DNA of 64,000 nucleotides, from contig SGPM01000022.1 of assembly GCA_004802725.1 (NCBI GenBank), forward strand, positions 1 through 64,000. The letters run 5' to 3'. The translations under genes were made by a program, and so were the position numbers. Origin of the DNA: Antrodiella citrinella. Lineage: Eukaryota; Basidiomycota; Agaricomycetes; Polyporales; Steccherinaceae. Shown here piece by piece: positions 33,212 to 44,858 of the stretch; positions within the stretch are counted from its first letter, which is position 1; each line of letters starts with the position of its first letter. The notes under the pieces are model-generated. The model was not told the DNA's origin. It saw only the letters and a list, made by a program, of their open reading frames with translations, and made no database searches.

Positions 33212-33830
33212 CGAAGGAACTTCAGAACAGAGGTTCGCTAAACGGCGCCAACGTCGACACGCAGCAAAGCAAAGATTAGAGGCTAATGGCGAGATGACTT
33301 GACAAGGAAGATAGGGAGGCGAGAGCTTGAGGGGAGAGTAGAGGCGATATCGAGCTTGCCAAGCTGCATATTATAAAGAGTGGGCGTGAGACTTCTCACA
33401 AAGCCACAGTTGCTATGGTGCTCTGGCCATTCAAGGACAGGCTTCTTCATCTCTGTTGCCGTGCTACCAGACGACTGTTTTCGCTTCATGGAAACTATCG
33501 AAAGAACATATGCCTATGGGTGGGGCCACAAACAAAGACGACTACGGCGAGAGTCAACGTCTTTGCGAACTTGAACTTGAAAAGAAACATACCAACGATA
33601 CGAACATGGCCACTACTTTGCACTTCAATATGCGAAAGATAATCCCTGTCGTACAGATCACACTGGCTTCCATGTGTAATACTGATAGTGACTCGGAGGT
33701 TTTAGATCTACAAGATCGGGAGACAGTGACAGTTGACGTCACGTCGGTCATACTTGCGACGTGACGTGACATTACGCGTGCCATCGTGAGGTCACGGTAC
33801 TGTAGGTTGCTTCGAATTATACACCTCTCG
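33212..33830. other. Divergent intergenic region
   Basis: The F-box/LRR-like gene (-) and a DUF7918-like gene (+) diverge from here. The right half contains a dense block of CGTGAC/GTCACG motifs, described separately. Short ORFs here look like shadows. Confidence 0.45.
33717..33800. promoter_or_regulatory. Cluster of GTCACG/CGTGAC motifs with a perfect TGACGTCA palindrome
   Basis: The palindrome TGACGTCA (the CRE/ATF bZIP site) is at 33734-33741. Around it are GACGTGACGTGAC (33758-33770) and GGTCACGG (33790-33797). The block lies 30-115 bp upstream of the DUF7918-like start at 33831. Related motif blocks lie upstream of other family members near 60.2, 61.9 and 63.7 kb. Confidence 0.6.
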
Positions 33831-35093
33831 ATGCCTAGTATTCACAAACTTGGGGTGCGTATAAAGGTTGATGGAGGAGTATTGTGCGGAAACCGTCAAC
33901 GACCGGTCTGTTACATGTTACGTGCCCAGCAGTGTTGGTCCACTGTTGGACAGGTGCGTACCCAAAATTGTCACATACATACGGTCCCGCACGCGTGCTG
34001 AAAGAGTTCCAGCTCTTTTGTAGAGGTGGAGAATAACCTAGCTCAAAGCGAGGTCTGTTGTAAGGTATACATTGACGGGAAATATGTCGCGGGGAGGTTC
34101 TGCGAACCTGGTAAACAAGGGGTACTAGAAGGCGTCGGGTTCTCGCGCATCTCATACCGTCCTTTCGCGTTTGGAGAACTGCGCCTCACAGGTTTGTCGC
34201 GGTACCATTTCAACCATCAGAATGTGCTCGCAGTGTGCATTCCCAAAATACCCTAGATGATGATAACACTCCACACGACTCAAGTTTACAGGACTTGCAA
34301 TGCATAGAGCTGAGGATTCACCGTGTCGATCAAACCGTACCTCCTCAGTACCGCGTGTCGGAATACCGGGAGTCAGAAGTTCGCAACGACCCGATACATG
34401 GAGCGTAGTAAGAAAGCAGGTTCACATCGGGTTGTGTACGTTTCTACGTTATGTCGTCTGTACTCGGAACGGTGTGTTGAACTCAGACGCAGGCTAGGGG
34501 CTGCTCGGTCTCGCAGCCCTACTCGGAAGCGTACTTCAACTTACCTAGATTCCAATACGGAACCCTTCGCAAGAATCAAAATTTTCTATAGACCAGAAGG
34601 TTATTATAAACCTTTTACCTGCTTGTCATTGTGCGCATATTGATCACATACAATGATTAGCTCTGTTACAAGCTCAAGGGATCATGCCTCCTCCTGGAAC
34701 CCTCCCGGAGCTGGACACGAATTGTCGGAAGCGTCAGAATGCAGATCCTCATGACACCACACCGTCACCTGCCAAACGTTCCAAACCGGCACAGGAGACC
34801 TCTGTCTTACAAGGACCCAAGCTCAAGGCCGAAGAAGGCGAGGATAATCTTCTGATTGAGAAGGAGCTTAGCGGTGTTCAACGCGTTACTCTCACTTAAT
34901 GATTTCACATCAACAGGAGAGCCTCAAAGCATTACAGATGACGATTCAGAATCTGAAAGTTGCGGAGGCAAAGGCGCAGGCGGAGATCGACGCTGTACGC
35001 TCCTGCGCGCAAGTGAAGAGAGAGGCATCTCCCATCCGTGTTCCATCGTCCTCTCGTCAGGAGAAGACCATCATTGATCTGACTTTAGACTGA
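33831..35093 (+). pseudogene. DUF7918-like gene, dispersed copy 1, with a frame break
   Basis: The start MPSIHKLGVRIKVDG matches the other copies. Exon 1 then reads in a shifted frame (EEYCAETVNDRSVTCYVPSS) and returns to the first frame before the splice at GQ, so its two small indels compensate. Exon 2 has VYIDGKYVAGRFC and ISYRPFAFGELRLT. Exon 3 begins DDD and contains LQCIELRI. It then breaks: an extra G at 34400-34401 puts a TAG at 34406-34408 where other copies read HERSKKAG. The next frame restores ERSKKAGSHRV. Later exons read IKIFYRPEG, LQAQGIMPPP, and finally VKREASPIRVPSSS and IIDLTLD with the stop at 35091-35093. The overall order equals that of the tandem copies, but this one is on the opposite strand about 22 kb away. 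Confidence 0.65.
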
Positions 35094-35429
35094 CCTTCGA
35101 AATCAAGCAAACCCAAGGCTGTTCTCTCAAATACCTGCTCTGTATAGTACCATCACTTATAATCATTAGGTACGGAAACCAAAGCTAGTGTCTATCCACC
35201 GTATTAACCTCTCCGGTCATCAATAGCGTAAAGCGTAGTGACATATACGTATAGGCAACAGTCTCGAGCGTATGATGACTATGCTTATTATGACTTCATG
35301 TCCAAATTGCAAGGCTTCATAACCATACTGAGAAGCTCAAGCAACACGAGAATGCGATTGCGCAAACACGAGAAAAGGTATCATCAACTTGTACGCGTTT
35401 TGATTGACACAGATTTTCACCACAGTATC
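35094..35429. other. Convergent 3' flanks
   Basis: The DUF7918-like copy 1 (+) and the GH92 gene (-) end toward each other. The sequence is AT-rich and no gene is seen. Confidence 0.4.
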
Positions 35430-38400
35430 CTACAAAGAGTCGGCCAATGCCTGTGATTCCTTCTGACTTGTCAGACCATCCTCTCCACACCCTCGGTTAG
35501 CAGCAGAAGCTGCATCATCGTCTACGTCGATGACAATCTTTCCACCTCCGGTAAGATCATCAAAAGCAAGCCAACAGAGGCTGGGATTATCCTTTCCGTT
35601 GACGGTGATCTTCTTCACGAACAGGTTTGAGCCGCTGGGGGGCGCCGCGGTCAATGTTGTGTTGTCGAATCCGTTCACTGTGACGGTCGTGGTCGTCCCC
35701 AGAAGATTATTCTTGATTGTGTAGGATGAAACAAGAGGAGATCCGACGAGTAGTTGCCAAGAAAACGGAGTTGGGTACAGACCGAGGATGTGGAAGGTCA
35801 GAAGAGCTGCCATCGCTCCACTGTCATCGTTCCCTGGTATCTATAGTCAATCTGAGTTAGACAAGGGAGACATCGATTGGAGAACCGAAGTCGAATTTAC
35901 TCCGCCTATTCCTGTGTTGAAATTATCATAAACCACATTGCGCACACGCAGGGCACTGAGGTCCGTACGATTGGCGTAATGATAGGCCCATGGCACGGCA
36001 AATGAAGGCTCATTTCCGGCGAAGAAGTATCCTTTTGAGAAATAGTGATCGCTGCGGACGACCATGAGTCGAGAAAACATGACCAAGACGAATGACACCG
36101 GGACTTACAGTCGCGAAATGAAAGTGTCGTTTCCTCCCATCAGGTTGACCAAAGTAGCCATCGAGTGAGGCGCGAAGAAACTGTACTCCCAGGAGGACGC
36201 TAAAAATAATATGAACCCTCTTCTCCCGAATATCGAGAACAACAAGGACATCGGACTTACATTCGTAGAACCCGACATCGTTGTCCGTCCCTCGGGCGCA
36301 AGAATGGCTGACGGGGTCTATCGGAGAATATGCATCCGGGGGACTGAAAGCGAATGTTCCATTCTAATGTTCGAAAAGAAGATGAGTATGTGAAGGACCT
36401 GCAAGGACGGCGAGCTTGACGAACCGCAAAGCGCCTCTGCGCGAATCCCGAGAATCCATCGCTGGTAACATTGGGGTCCCAAACATTCACAAAGCCCACG
36501 GACCTGTTCCCAAATAGGTACACGTCATCCAGAGATTTGTTCAGAGTGATCGCAGCTCGACGGACGGCAAAGTCGTCGACGGCATACTATTTAGCTCTCG
36601 GCATATGTCACGACTGCCGTCCAGCAGGAATGACTGACTTCGAGGGTCCGAGAAGCCTCTCGAGTTGGAAGACCAGTTGCGCCAGACGGATCCACCCAAG
36701 CCGTAGGGATGAAGTCGAACATCGTCCATGCTGTATTCTGTCTTCCAACTGGCGTACAAAGTCAACACTTCGAGAAGATTGATGAGTTGAAATTTACCTG
36801 TGTACCAATCCGATGGCTGTAAATCGTAGATGGAACTGAGCTTGACATTGCATGGAAACCGATAATGAACTCACCGTATTCGTTGCAGTGTCAACTAAGG
36901 CTTTGTAGAGATCGTCCGTCGAGATGTTCAGCTCCGCGGTATGTCTTGCATACTTCTAAACAAAGTCGCCTAAGATGGGCATCCCGTCACTCCCGCCTTG
37001 GACATACCCCCTGCAATATCTTAGCATGATGGTAAGAAATGAGATTCATGTATCCACATACGCCTTGGTATTATCCCTGCATTCAGGTATAAATCCTGGA
37101 AATCTGATTAGACTACTGACAACACATACAGAGAATTTGACGATACCTGTATGTCTCCACCCATCGATGTAAGCGTTGACAGTTTCCGCCCATTCTCGTG
37201 GAGATGTCAAAGAGAGTAGCGGGTGCACTGTACGGAAGGTATCCCAGGAGCTGGATAGAGATTTGAAATCCAGCCCATAATGAAAAGAAGAGGTACACAC
37301 CAGAACAGGGCATCGTAGAATGGATACGGCGAATCCCAGTATGGATTTTCGTCCGTCAAGTTCGCAGGGACGAGAGACGCGCGATACAACTTCGAGAAAA
37401 TTTGAGGTTGCAATGGTCAGCGACTCGCTCGTTGTCCGCAATCCAGGGAACTCACAGATGAATACAGCAATTCAACGACGGTTGGATCTTCTTTCGAAAC
37501 ATCCACAGTCACCCTACTCAGCACGTCTTCCCATCTCGCGACCGAGGCGTTTATTACCTTGTCCCAGTCCCAGTCAGGGATCTCTTCTTCAGCGTTCGTG
37601 CATGCCTGTGCAGCGCTGATGAATGAGACACCGAACCGTATGAAAACGACGCCGGAGTCGAAACTCAGGAGCGCGCCTGCCTGGACAGAAGAAGGGCTAG
37701 ATGCAAAGGGGAATGTTAGTTCGGAAGTCTTGGCAGGAGTGATAGTAATGTTGGTCGAAGACGATGAGGACGATTGGAAGATGCCCGATGCTGCGACAGA
37801 CTGGCGATTCTGAGCGGCTGGGGAGTCAAAATCATAACAAGCATGGACCGTATAGTTATCTGTTCCATAGCTCTGGAATCATCCATGTTCAGTATACGTA
37901 GCGTCAATCAAGGAACTTCAATGGACATACCTGGAGAAAGGTTCCAGTCAGCTGGACTCGGGCATGACCGGTTGATCTATCGAGGACGACGTTGCCGCCC
38001 TCGAAGGACCTGCCCAAGTCGTGAGTTAAATCAACAACCACATGTCTAGAGTTGGACGTGGGCGGGTAAGTGAACCGTATCAACCCTGCTCTACGAGTCG
38101 ACGTGGTCTCCAATTTGATTCCATTGACGAATGCCGTACCGAACAGACCAGGTGTAGCCACTGCAACCCACAGTCAGATCCGTCCCGGTCGAGTATGGAC
38201 TCTAAAAGTCTGCGATACACACCGTCTGCACCTTCGGCGCGTTTTGCTGCACGAGCGTCGATTCCAACAGGGCAAGATGTGAAGTTGCAATTGATGAGTG
38301 GAAATAGAGGAAATATTCCGTATCCTCCATCCGTATTTCCTCCAGTGCCTTCATCATGCATCAATGATATACCTGGATCATTATAGTCAGATTCACATTG

Positions 38401-38741
38401 AGGGGAAGAGTCGTGTCAAGCAGGTCTACCTGTGATAGATGAATTGTCTGAGACGTATCCCGCTTGACGAGGCGCTGTGTTAACATCTATCCCCACCTGA
38501 AGCAGAAACGACTGTGTCAGTTTGATTGGTGGACCTCATGATGAATACGACGTACTTTGACCATGGCGTGTGGGATAGCTGCGCCAGGAAAGGCATTTCC
38601 ACCACTGCCGCCGTTCGCGCCTGAGGCGGTTCCGATGAACAAGTTCACGAGAGATGTGAAGTTTGTCGTTGCTGCAATTTGCTGCAGATTGACGACGCAC
38701 AGGGCCGAAAGTAGCCAGTAACGCATAGAAACGATGGCCAT
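35430..38741 (-). CDS. Secreted GH92-type alpha-1,2-mannosidase, many exons, possibly broken
   Basis: The start at 38741 gives MAIVSMRYWLLSALCVVNLQ, a clear signal peptide. Exon 1 (38741-38556) then reads VNLFIGTASGANGGSGGNAF and ends HAMVK. Later exons give the GH92 blocks in order: QAGYVSD, ISLMHDEGTGG, WDTFRTVHPLL, YVQGGSDGMPILGDF, SDWYTVGRQNTAW, FIPTAWVDPSGATGLPTREA and SRTLEYAVDDFAV. Then come NDVGFYE, SSWEYSFFAPHSM, NEPSFAVPWAYHYANR and GNDDSGAMAALL with its acidic active-site residues. These enzymes trim mannose from N-glycans or glycoproteins outside the cell. Two problems sit in one exon: the phase entering YVQGGSD is off by one at a G-run (37007-37011), and an in-frame TAG (36956-36958) follows GDFV. 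Either the gene is recently inactivated or the assembly has errors there. Confidence 0.82.
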
Positions 38742-38759
38742 GATGCGCAAGAGACACAA

Positions 38760-39301
38760 CCCTAGAAGACGATCATCAGTCTATATACGCATGCATACTC
38801 AACCGGAGTGAGAGGTGCATGCGATACTGTAGCCAACGAAGCTCTTCTATCGAGACAGTAGGCTCTTCCGGAAGACGTGTTGCGCATGAAAAGAATACAC
38901 TGTTTGAACGGGAAGCACCGATTGTCGTATGCTTAGACACACGTGCTCAACGGTCCGTAGGGGCATATGGCCCTCTTCCTCAATTCGATGCTCCCACAGC
39001 GATCTGTCTTTAAGGTCATAAGGGGTGAGCGATCGGCAACGTTTGACATCTGCAAAACTGACCTGCGTTTGTGACACCGACAGTTCGCATAGTGATGAAT
39101 GGACGAAGTGGATGTCCAACAGGAATTGTGTAGGTGGTCCGAGGCGACGCAATAAACTGTACGAGGAATGGTTGCAACTTGCTGCAAGAAAGGATGGATG
39201 GATTACAATGATCGGCTTGCTATACAGTGTGTTTCGGGATGCTCGAGCTGTGAGTGAGAACGCATTGACGAAAATGAACAGGAAAAAAATCAGAAAACAG
39301 A
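38760..39301. other. Intergenic region, GH92 promoter side
   Basis: This lies between the GH92 start and the mccA-like stop, both on the minus strand. No gene is supported. Confidence 0.4.
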
Positions 39302-42292
39302 TCAGTTCGAATCTTCACCAGTTTCAATATTCACTAGCTCCCTTCCCTCCTCGACCATCTCTCCCTTAGCGCAACCTACGCTCTTCACGATACCGTCTAC
39401 TTCGGCTCGGAGCACCGTCTCGGTCTTCATACTCTCCAAGACCACAACAGCTTGTCCCTTCTCCACTTTGTCGCCCACCGCTACCTTCACTTCCACGACG
39501 ACACTGGGCATGGGCGCCTTCAGAGCGTCCTTGCCAGCGCCCAACACATCGCCTCCTAGCGAGAGCAGCCACTTTGGCGAAGACAGAACAAGGGTGGTCT
39601 TGTGACCTTCGTGGAATACGTGAAGACGCTCCATCGTGTTCGGAGCAGTAGAAGCAGGAACCGACGGCGGAGGCTTCTGCGAAACGATGGTTGTCGTCAG
39701 GTATGCGGAGTTCAGAGTGGTGGAGAGAGCGGTTGGTGATGTCAAGTGTCCAGGAACCGCATTGAACGTCGTAAATGATGAGGCAGAGCGGACAGTGACG
39801 TCGAAGAGACCCCCACTCAGAGATTTGATGCGGACAGTCACAGGATCGACCGAGGTATCTTCTGTCTGAAGGCTGATAATGCGCTCGTGAACATCACCAC
39901 CAAAGCGCCGAGAGGCGAGAGATGTCCATGGAGTGGAGGTCTTGCGTACTGGCTTGTCGCGCAGAACGACATAGAGCGCTGCTTGTGCTAAGAGCTCGGC
40001 GGAAGGTTCCGGCAATGGGGGAAACAGCTGATCAAAATGTTTCTGTGGCGAAATGAGTAAGGATGCATGGAAAATGATGGTTTCCTTACGGGGATGAAGC
40101 CGGTTTCCAGTTCTGCATTGACGAAGGCCTCGTTCGCAGCCAGAGCCCGCAAGAATTCGATATTAGTAGACAACCCCACGACTTCGTACTTCTCCAACGC
40201 TTTCCTCAGAACTCTCAACGCCTCAGTCCGGTCTCGACCATGGACTACTAGTTTCGCAATCATCGGGTCATAAAAGACGCCAATTTGGGCACCGGCGCCG
40301 AACCCTTGCTCCAGCCTGAGGGAAGGTTCGACAACGAGAGAGGTGTCGACGGTGCGGGCCAGAGCTGAGACACCGATATCGTCACCTGCGACTGCAGAGG
40401 GCGAAGGAAGGATAGGGGCAAATACATGGGTAGGGGTGGGGGTAGAGAGGTGAAGCAGTGAGCCTGAGTCTGGGAGGAAGTTATTTCGCGGGTTCTCAGC
40501 GTATATTCGCGCCTCGAAGGCATGTCCAACTAGCGGAATTGCGGATTGCGGAAGCGGTAATTGGTTCCCAGCAGCAACCTGTACCCATTTCAGTGAACAG
40601 GAGCATTGTGTAATGTTATTATGTCCACCTCTAGCTGCCATTCGACCAGGTCGAGGCCGGTGATCATTTCAGACACTGGATGCTCAACCTGCAACCGTGT
40701 ATTCCTGTAAGAAAATTAGGCCAACGGGGAATTATCCAGTAAAACGAGCCTCACATCTCCATAAAGAAGAACTGATTCGTGTCATTGTCGAAGATGAATT
40801 CCACCGTACCCGCACCGACATAGTTCACAGCGAGAGCGGCGTCGATCGCTTTCTGGCTCAAGTCTGCTCTCATTTCTGGGGTGAGACCAGGAGCGGGGGC
40901 TTCCTCAATGATCTTCTGGTTTCTCCTCTGCACCGAGCAGTCCCGCTCCCACAGACTGACACAATTTCCAAGAGTGTCTGCGAAGACCTGCACTTCAACG
41001 TGCCGCGGACGAATGATGTACTTTTCCACTAGGACGTCGGCATTGCCGAAGGACTTCTGAGCCTCACGTTGTGCCGAAGTAAGTGCCTCAAGGAATGCGT
41101 CGGCGGAGTGAACGGTACGCATGCCCTTGCCTCCTCCGCCATGCACGGCTTTAATAAGGACAGGAAAACCTAAGCCAGATGTAAGCTCAACGGGACCACC
41201 GCTCGAAATGGTGATGAAAGTTCACCGATGAGCTTCGCCTCTTCGAGGAGAGCACCCGGATCCTGATTAGTACCGTGATAACCCGGTACGATAGGAACGC
41301 CAGCGGCTGGATATTCTATCGGTATTGGAGATGCTAATCGGTGAGGACGGACGCACCAGACATGATACTCTTGGACTCGCTGCAGAAATCGCTCAGCATG
41401 ATAACAAACCCTGGACGTGTATTCGCACCTCTTCGATCCCATGCTGATGATGGCGCTTGCGGGAGGCCCAATGAAAACGATACCTTCCTTGGATAAATTA
41501 TCTGCGAATAGAGCGTTCTCACTCAGGAAGCCATATCCAGGATGGACCGCCTGTAAGGACAGTGGGCATACACACGATGCTGTAACAGGTTCTGATACGC
41601 ACCTGCGCTCCGCTGCGGTGGCAAATGGCTACAATCTTGTCCATGCGTAGCTACTGAATCCATCAGTCAAACCAACTCCAAGCCATGACGTGTAGAACAC
41701 TTGCATAGCTCTCCGACGACGCCGCTGGACCAATACAATACGCCTCGTCTGCCTACTTCCCGGTATTCAATACGCTGCTAAACAGTTACAGGGTTTTAGA
41801 CATACCAGCTGCACGTGCATTGAGTCAGCGTCCGCCTCGCTGTATACAGCCACCGTTTTGATACCAAGCTTCTTCGCTGTCCGAATCACTCGGCAAGCAA
41901 TTTCTCCTCTGCAAGACTTCAGAAATGGAAGCGGCGTATACAGTGGGACATTGAGATTCACCGATTTGCAATAAGAATCTTGTCAAAGTGTGCCTTCCGT
42001 ACGAGTGCATGCTGCGAAGATCCTGGCCATACAAATTCATTGAACGTGAGGCATAGCCAATCGCATTCTGGGGATGAGTGTACTCACCTGCTTCAGTTGC
42101 TAATGACCGCGACTGCAAGCGTGCAGTACGTGGGATTCTCCAAGCGTCGTGGTGTGGGACATTCAACGACCTCTGTGTGCCATTCGACGTGCTGGATAAC
42201 GAGACCGAATGCAAAAGTCGTGTGCCGGTCGTCCCAGGATTGAGACGCGAGAGATATAGAGAGCCGCTACGCGTTGCTTGAACGGATCGCAT
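39302..42292 (-). CDS. 3-methylcrotonyl-CoA carboxylase, biotin-carboxylase (alpha) subunit
   Basis: The start [20 protein letters not shown] is basic and Ser-rich, a mitochondrial presequence ending near RSLATEA. The biotin carboxylase core follows over many short exons. It reads [52 protein letters not shown], the ATP-grasp glycine loop [42 protein letters not shown] and [14 protein letters not shown] central carboxyltransferase-binding region follows, then the biotinyl domain. There the lysine lies in [12 protein letters not shown], where the usual AMKM reads ESMK, as in MCC alpha. The enzyme carboxylates 3-methylcrotonyl-CoA in leucine breakdown in mitochondria. Internal exon joins checked by phase are consistent. 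The join between the presequence exon and HFDKILIAN is off by one base in my reading and remains unresolved. The gene starts 269 bp from the phosphatidylserine synthase start. Confidence 0.85.
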
Positions 42293-42561
42293 GTTCCACG
42301 GAATCTTCAGAGATTCACAGGCACTTTGTTCGTCCAAATTCCTGGCAAACGAGAGAGATAGAAAGAGAGTACGAAATGAAAACACGTCGGGTCGAGGACA
42401 AGATAGTCCGGAACATATCCGACTTTGGACATGACCAAATGAGAGAAACGACGGCGTCTAACTGGCTTATGCGCACGTTTCCACTGGGTGACAGTGCGCT
42501 CGCGATTTCAATGTGATCCTCGTTCTTGGCTTGCCTCCATACCACCACGCTGTTGACCAAG
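42293..42561. promoter_or_regulatory. Presumed bidirectional promoter between mccA-like and PSS genes
   Basis: The two genes start head to head, 269 bp apart if the PSS start is 42562. Both promoters must fit here. No TATA box stands out. Confidence 0.45.
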
Positions 42562-44858
42562 ATGCTCAAAACTAATGTCGTTCGAGAGGATACAGAGTTA
42601 TCGCCAACGTCTCCGGTCACGGAGGACTCTGATCATGGGGTTGCGCCCCACCCAGAGTCGGTGGAACCACTTCCAGGTGTAGACGGCACACCAGTTCGTT
42701 GTAAGTCTCAGATTCATGTTCAGACGGCGGGAGGTCTAATGGAAGCGTGGTGCGGTGGCTGAAAGGGTACGATGTAAGTCATATTCATCCATTCATTCGC
42801 GTTCGGTCCTGAGCTGTAGAAAGGCCAACCGTGCGGAGCCATATACACGCATCACCCCATTCCAGGAGAAACATGATACCAGTGTAGAGTGAGTCAACTC
42901 ATCTCGGGTTATTCTTTGTTAACATCGGTTCAGATTCTTCTACAAGCCCATAACACTCTCGGTGTTGGGTGTAGCAATGTCCATTTTGGCATATGTTGCC
43001 ACAACGCAAGACGTGTTAGAAGAGGGAAGGGACAAACGAAGAGTGTGAGCTGTCGTTTTCTCCTCTGCATCTTCACGAACGCTGAGGTACTCCACTCAGT
43101 GGCGCATACGCCGTAATTGCCTCATTCTTACTCTTTGGCATCATCCAATTCCGAGACGGTCCATTTGTTCGGCCACATCCTGGTCAGTATTTGAGCATGC
43201 ACGGTTCATCTATACACCGACCTTCCCAACAGCTTTCTGGCGTGCTGTGTTGGGCTTGAACCTGCTTTACGAGCTTGCGTTAGTCTTCCTATTGTTTCAA
43301 GATCTTGACTCCGCCCGGAGCATGATGAAATACCTTGACCCTAACCTCGGAAAACCGTTGCCTGAGAAGAATTATGCTGAGGACTGTGATTTTACTGCGA
43401 CAAATATATGGGTGCGTTGATTCGCTCCTCGTATGTTCTCTCCAGAATTAACAATATCTCATAGAACGCCATTGATATATTTTGTCTGGCTCATGCATTG
43501 GGTTGGTTTGGCAAAGCGTTGATCCTGCGTGACTATTGGTTTTGCTGGGTAAGCTGTATCCGGTGTGATCTTCCCATTGCATCCGTAACTTACCACGTCT
43601 ATCTGCGCTCAGATTTTGAGCATCGCTTTCGAATTTGCTGAGTACAGCCTTCAACACCAGCTCGCAAACTTCGCCGAGGTATGTCACTGCTGCGCGTACT
43701 ACACCTCCACTCACTCGCGGCGATGTCCTAGTGTTGGTGGGATCATGTACGTGTCTTGGACATTCGTTTGTACCCGTTTGACATGACGAGCGACTATCTC
43801 AGTGGATTCTCGATGTTCTGATCTGCAATTGGCTGGGTACCTACCTAGGTCAGTCTCGATGCAACGTACCGGCCGATGACACCCATTCAACTTTCTCCAT
43901 GCAGGCATGAAAACTTGTCAATTCTTCGAAGTCAAGGTATACTTCCTTTCACATCGCAAGAGGCTCTCGCCCGCCCCATTGCTCTAGACGCTGATCGTTC
44001 CGTGTATTCTCGGTTGTCTCTAGCACTATACATGGCGGGGTTTCAAACAAACCCGCGGGATCCGCTCAAAGACCAAACGAGTTATCTCGCAGTTCTCTCC
44101 AGCAGATTGGACCACGTTCAAATGGGAGGGGACGGCTGACTTCACGCATTATTTTGCAGTCCTCATGCTCTTGGCCGTGTTCTTGGCTGCAGAATTAAAT
44201 CCGTTCTATCTGAAGGTGTGTTCTCACTTGTCAATGGAGCTCGTCTCGTGCTCGTGTGCGAGAAAAACTTACGTCACCTATTCATATGTTGTATTCAGAC
44301 ATTGCTGTGGATGGAGCCAGACCACCCATTTGTGATCGCCCGATTAGCAGGAGTCTTCTTGTGTGCACTGCCCGCCGTTCGGGAGTTATACCAATACGTT
44401 AGCGATCCCAGGTGTGTACTCACCACCATTTCTTCTTACCCGTTCGTGGTGCTACCGTTTCGCCACATTGTCCACTGGATCTCCACCCGTCTACCCGCTA
44501 CGTTCCTTTTGTCTCCAGCTACACGAGATGTGGACGCCACTGACCCCTGCCGTTATGATGATAACAAAAATAGGAAAGCAGTTCGCATGGGTCAACACGT
44601 CTGGCTTTTGTTGGCCACTATTGGCACTGAGCTGCTTGCAATCACCAAGTGGAGCCGAGGGCAATTCAGCGAACCTCTGCCCTTGAAAGTGAGGTGGGCA
44701 TGGACCTTAGGCGGCGCCCTATTGGTCTTGTATCCTATCGTTCAGGTATGTGCCGGATGTCACTGTTCAAGGATAGATTCTGACCCTATGTATAGTTCGG
44801 TATTCCGAGTGCAAGAAGGTACCTCAGACGAGAGTCCCGCAAGCTGAAGAAGACTTAG
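42562..44858 (+). CDS. Phosphatidylserine synthase, PSS1/PSS2 (base-exchange) type
   Basis: Read over about ten exons. The N-terminus is acidic and cytosolic (MLKTNVVREDTELSPTSPVT); an in-frame Met at 42526 is also possible. Then come FFYKPITLSVLGVAMSILAY (first membrane helix), FGIIQFRDGPFVRPHPAFWR and NLLYELALVFLLFQDLD. The highly conserved core reads NIWNAIDIFCLAHALGWFGK, ALILRDYWFCW, FEFAEYSLQHQLANFAECWW, DILICNWLGTYLGMKTCQFF and EVKHYTWRGF. More helices follow (FAVLMLLAVFLAAELNPFYL, LWMEPDHPFVIARLAGVFL, VWLLLATIGTELLAI), ending in a basic tail. The core is the signature of eukaryotic PSS, which swaps serine for the head group of PC or PE in the ER. Yeasts use the unrelated CHO1 enzyme; this type is like that of animals and some basidiomycetes. 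Confidence 0.85.

Noticed and set aside
33415..33764. Three overlapping plus-strand ORFs before the DUF7918-like copy 1
   Set aside because: They overlap the motif-rich promoter, share no similarity with known proteins and have no consistent codon use.
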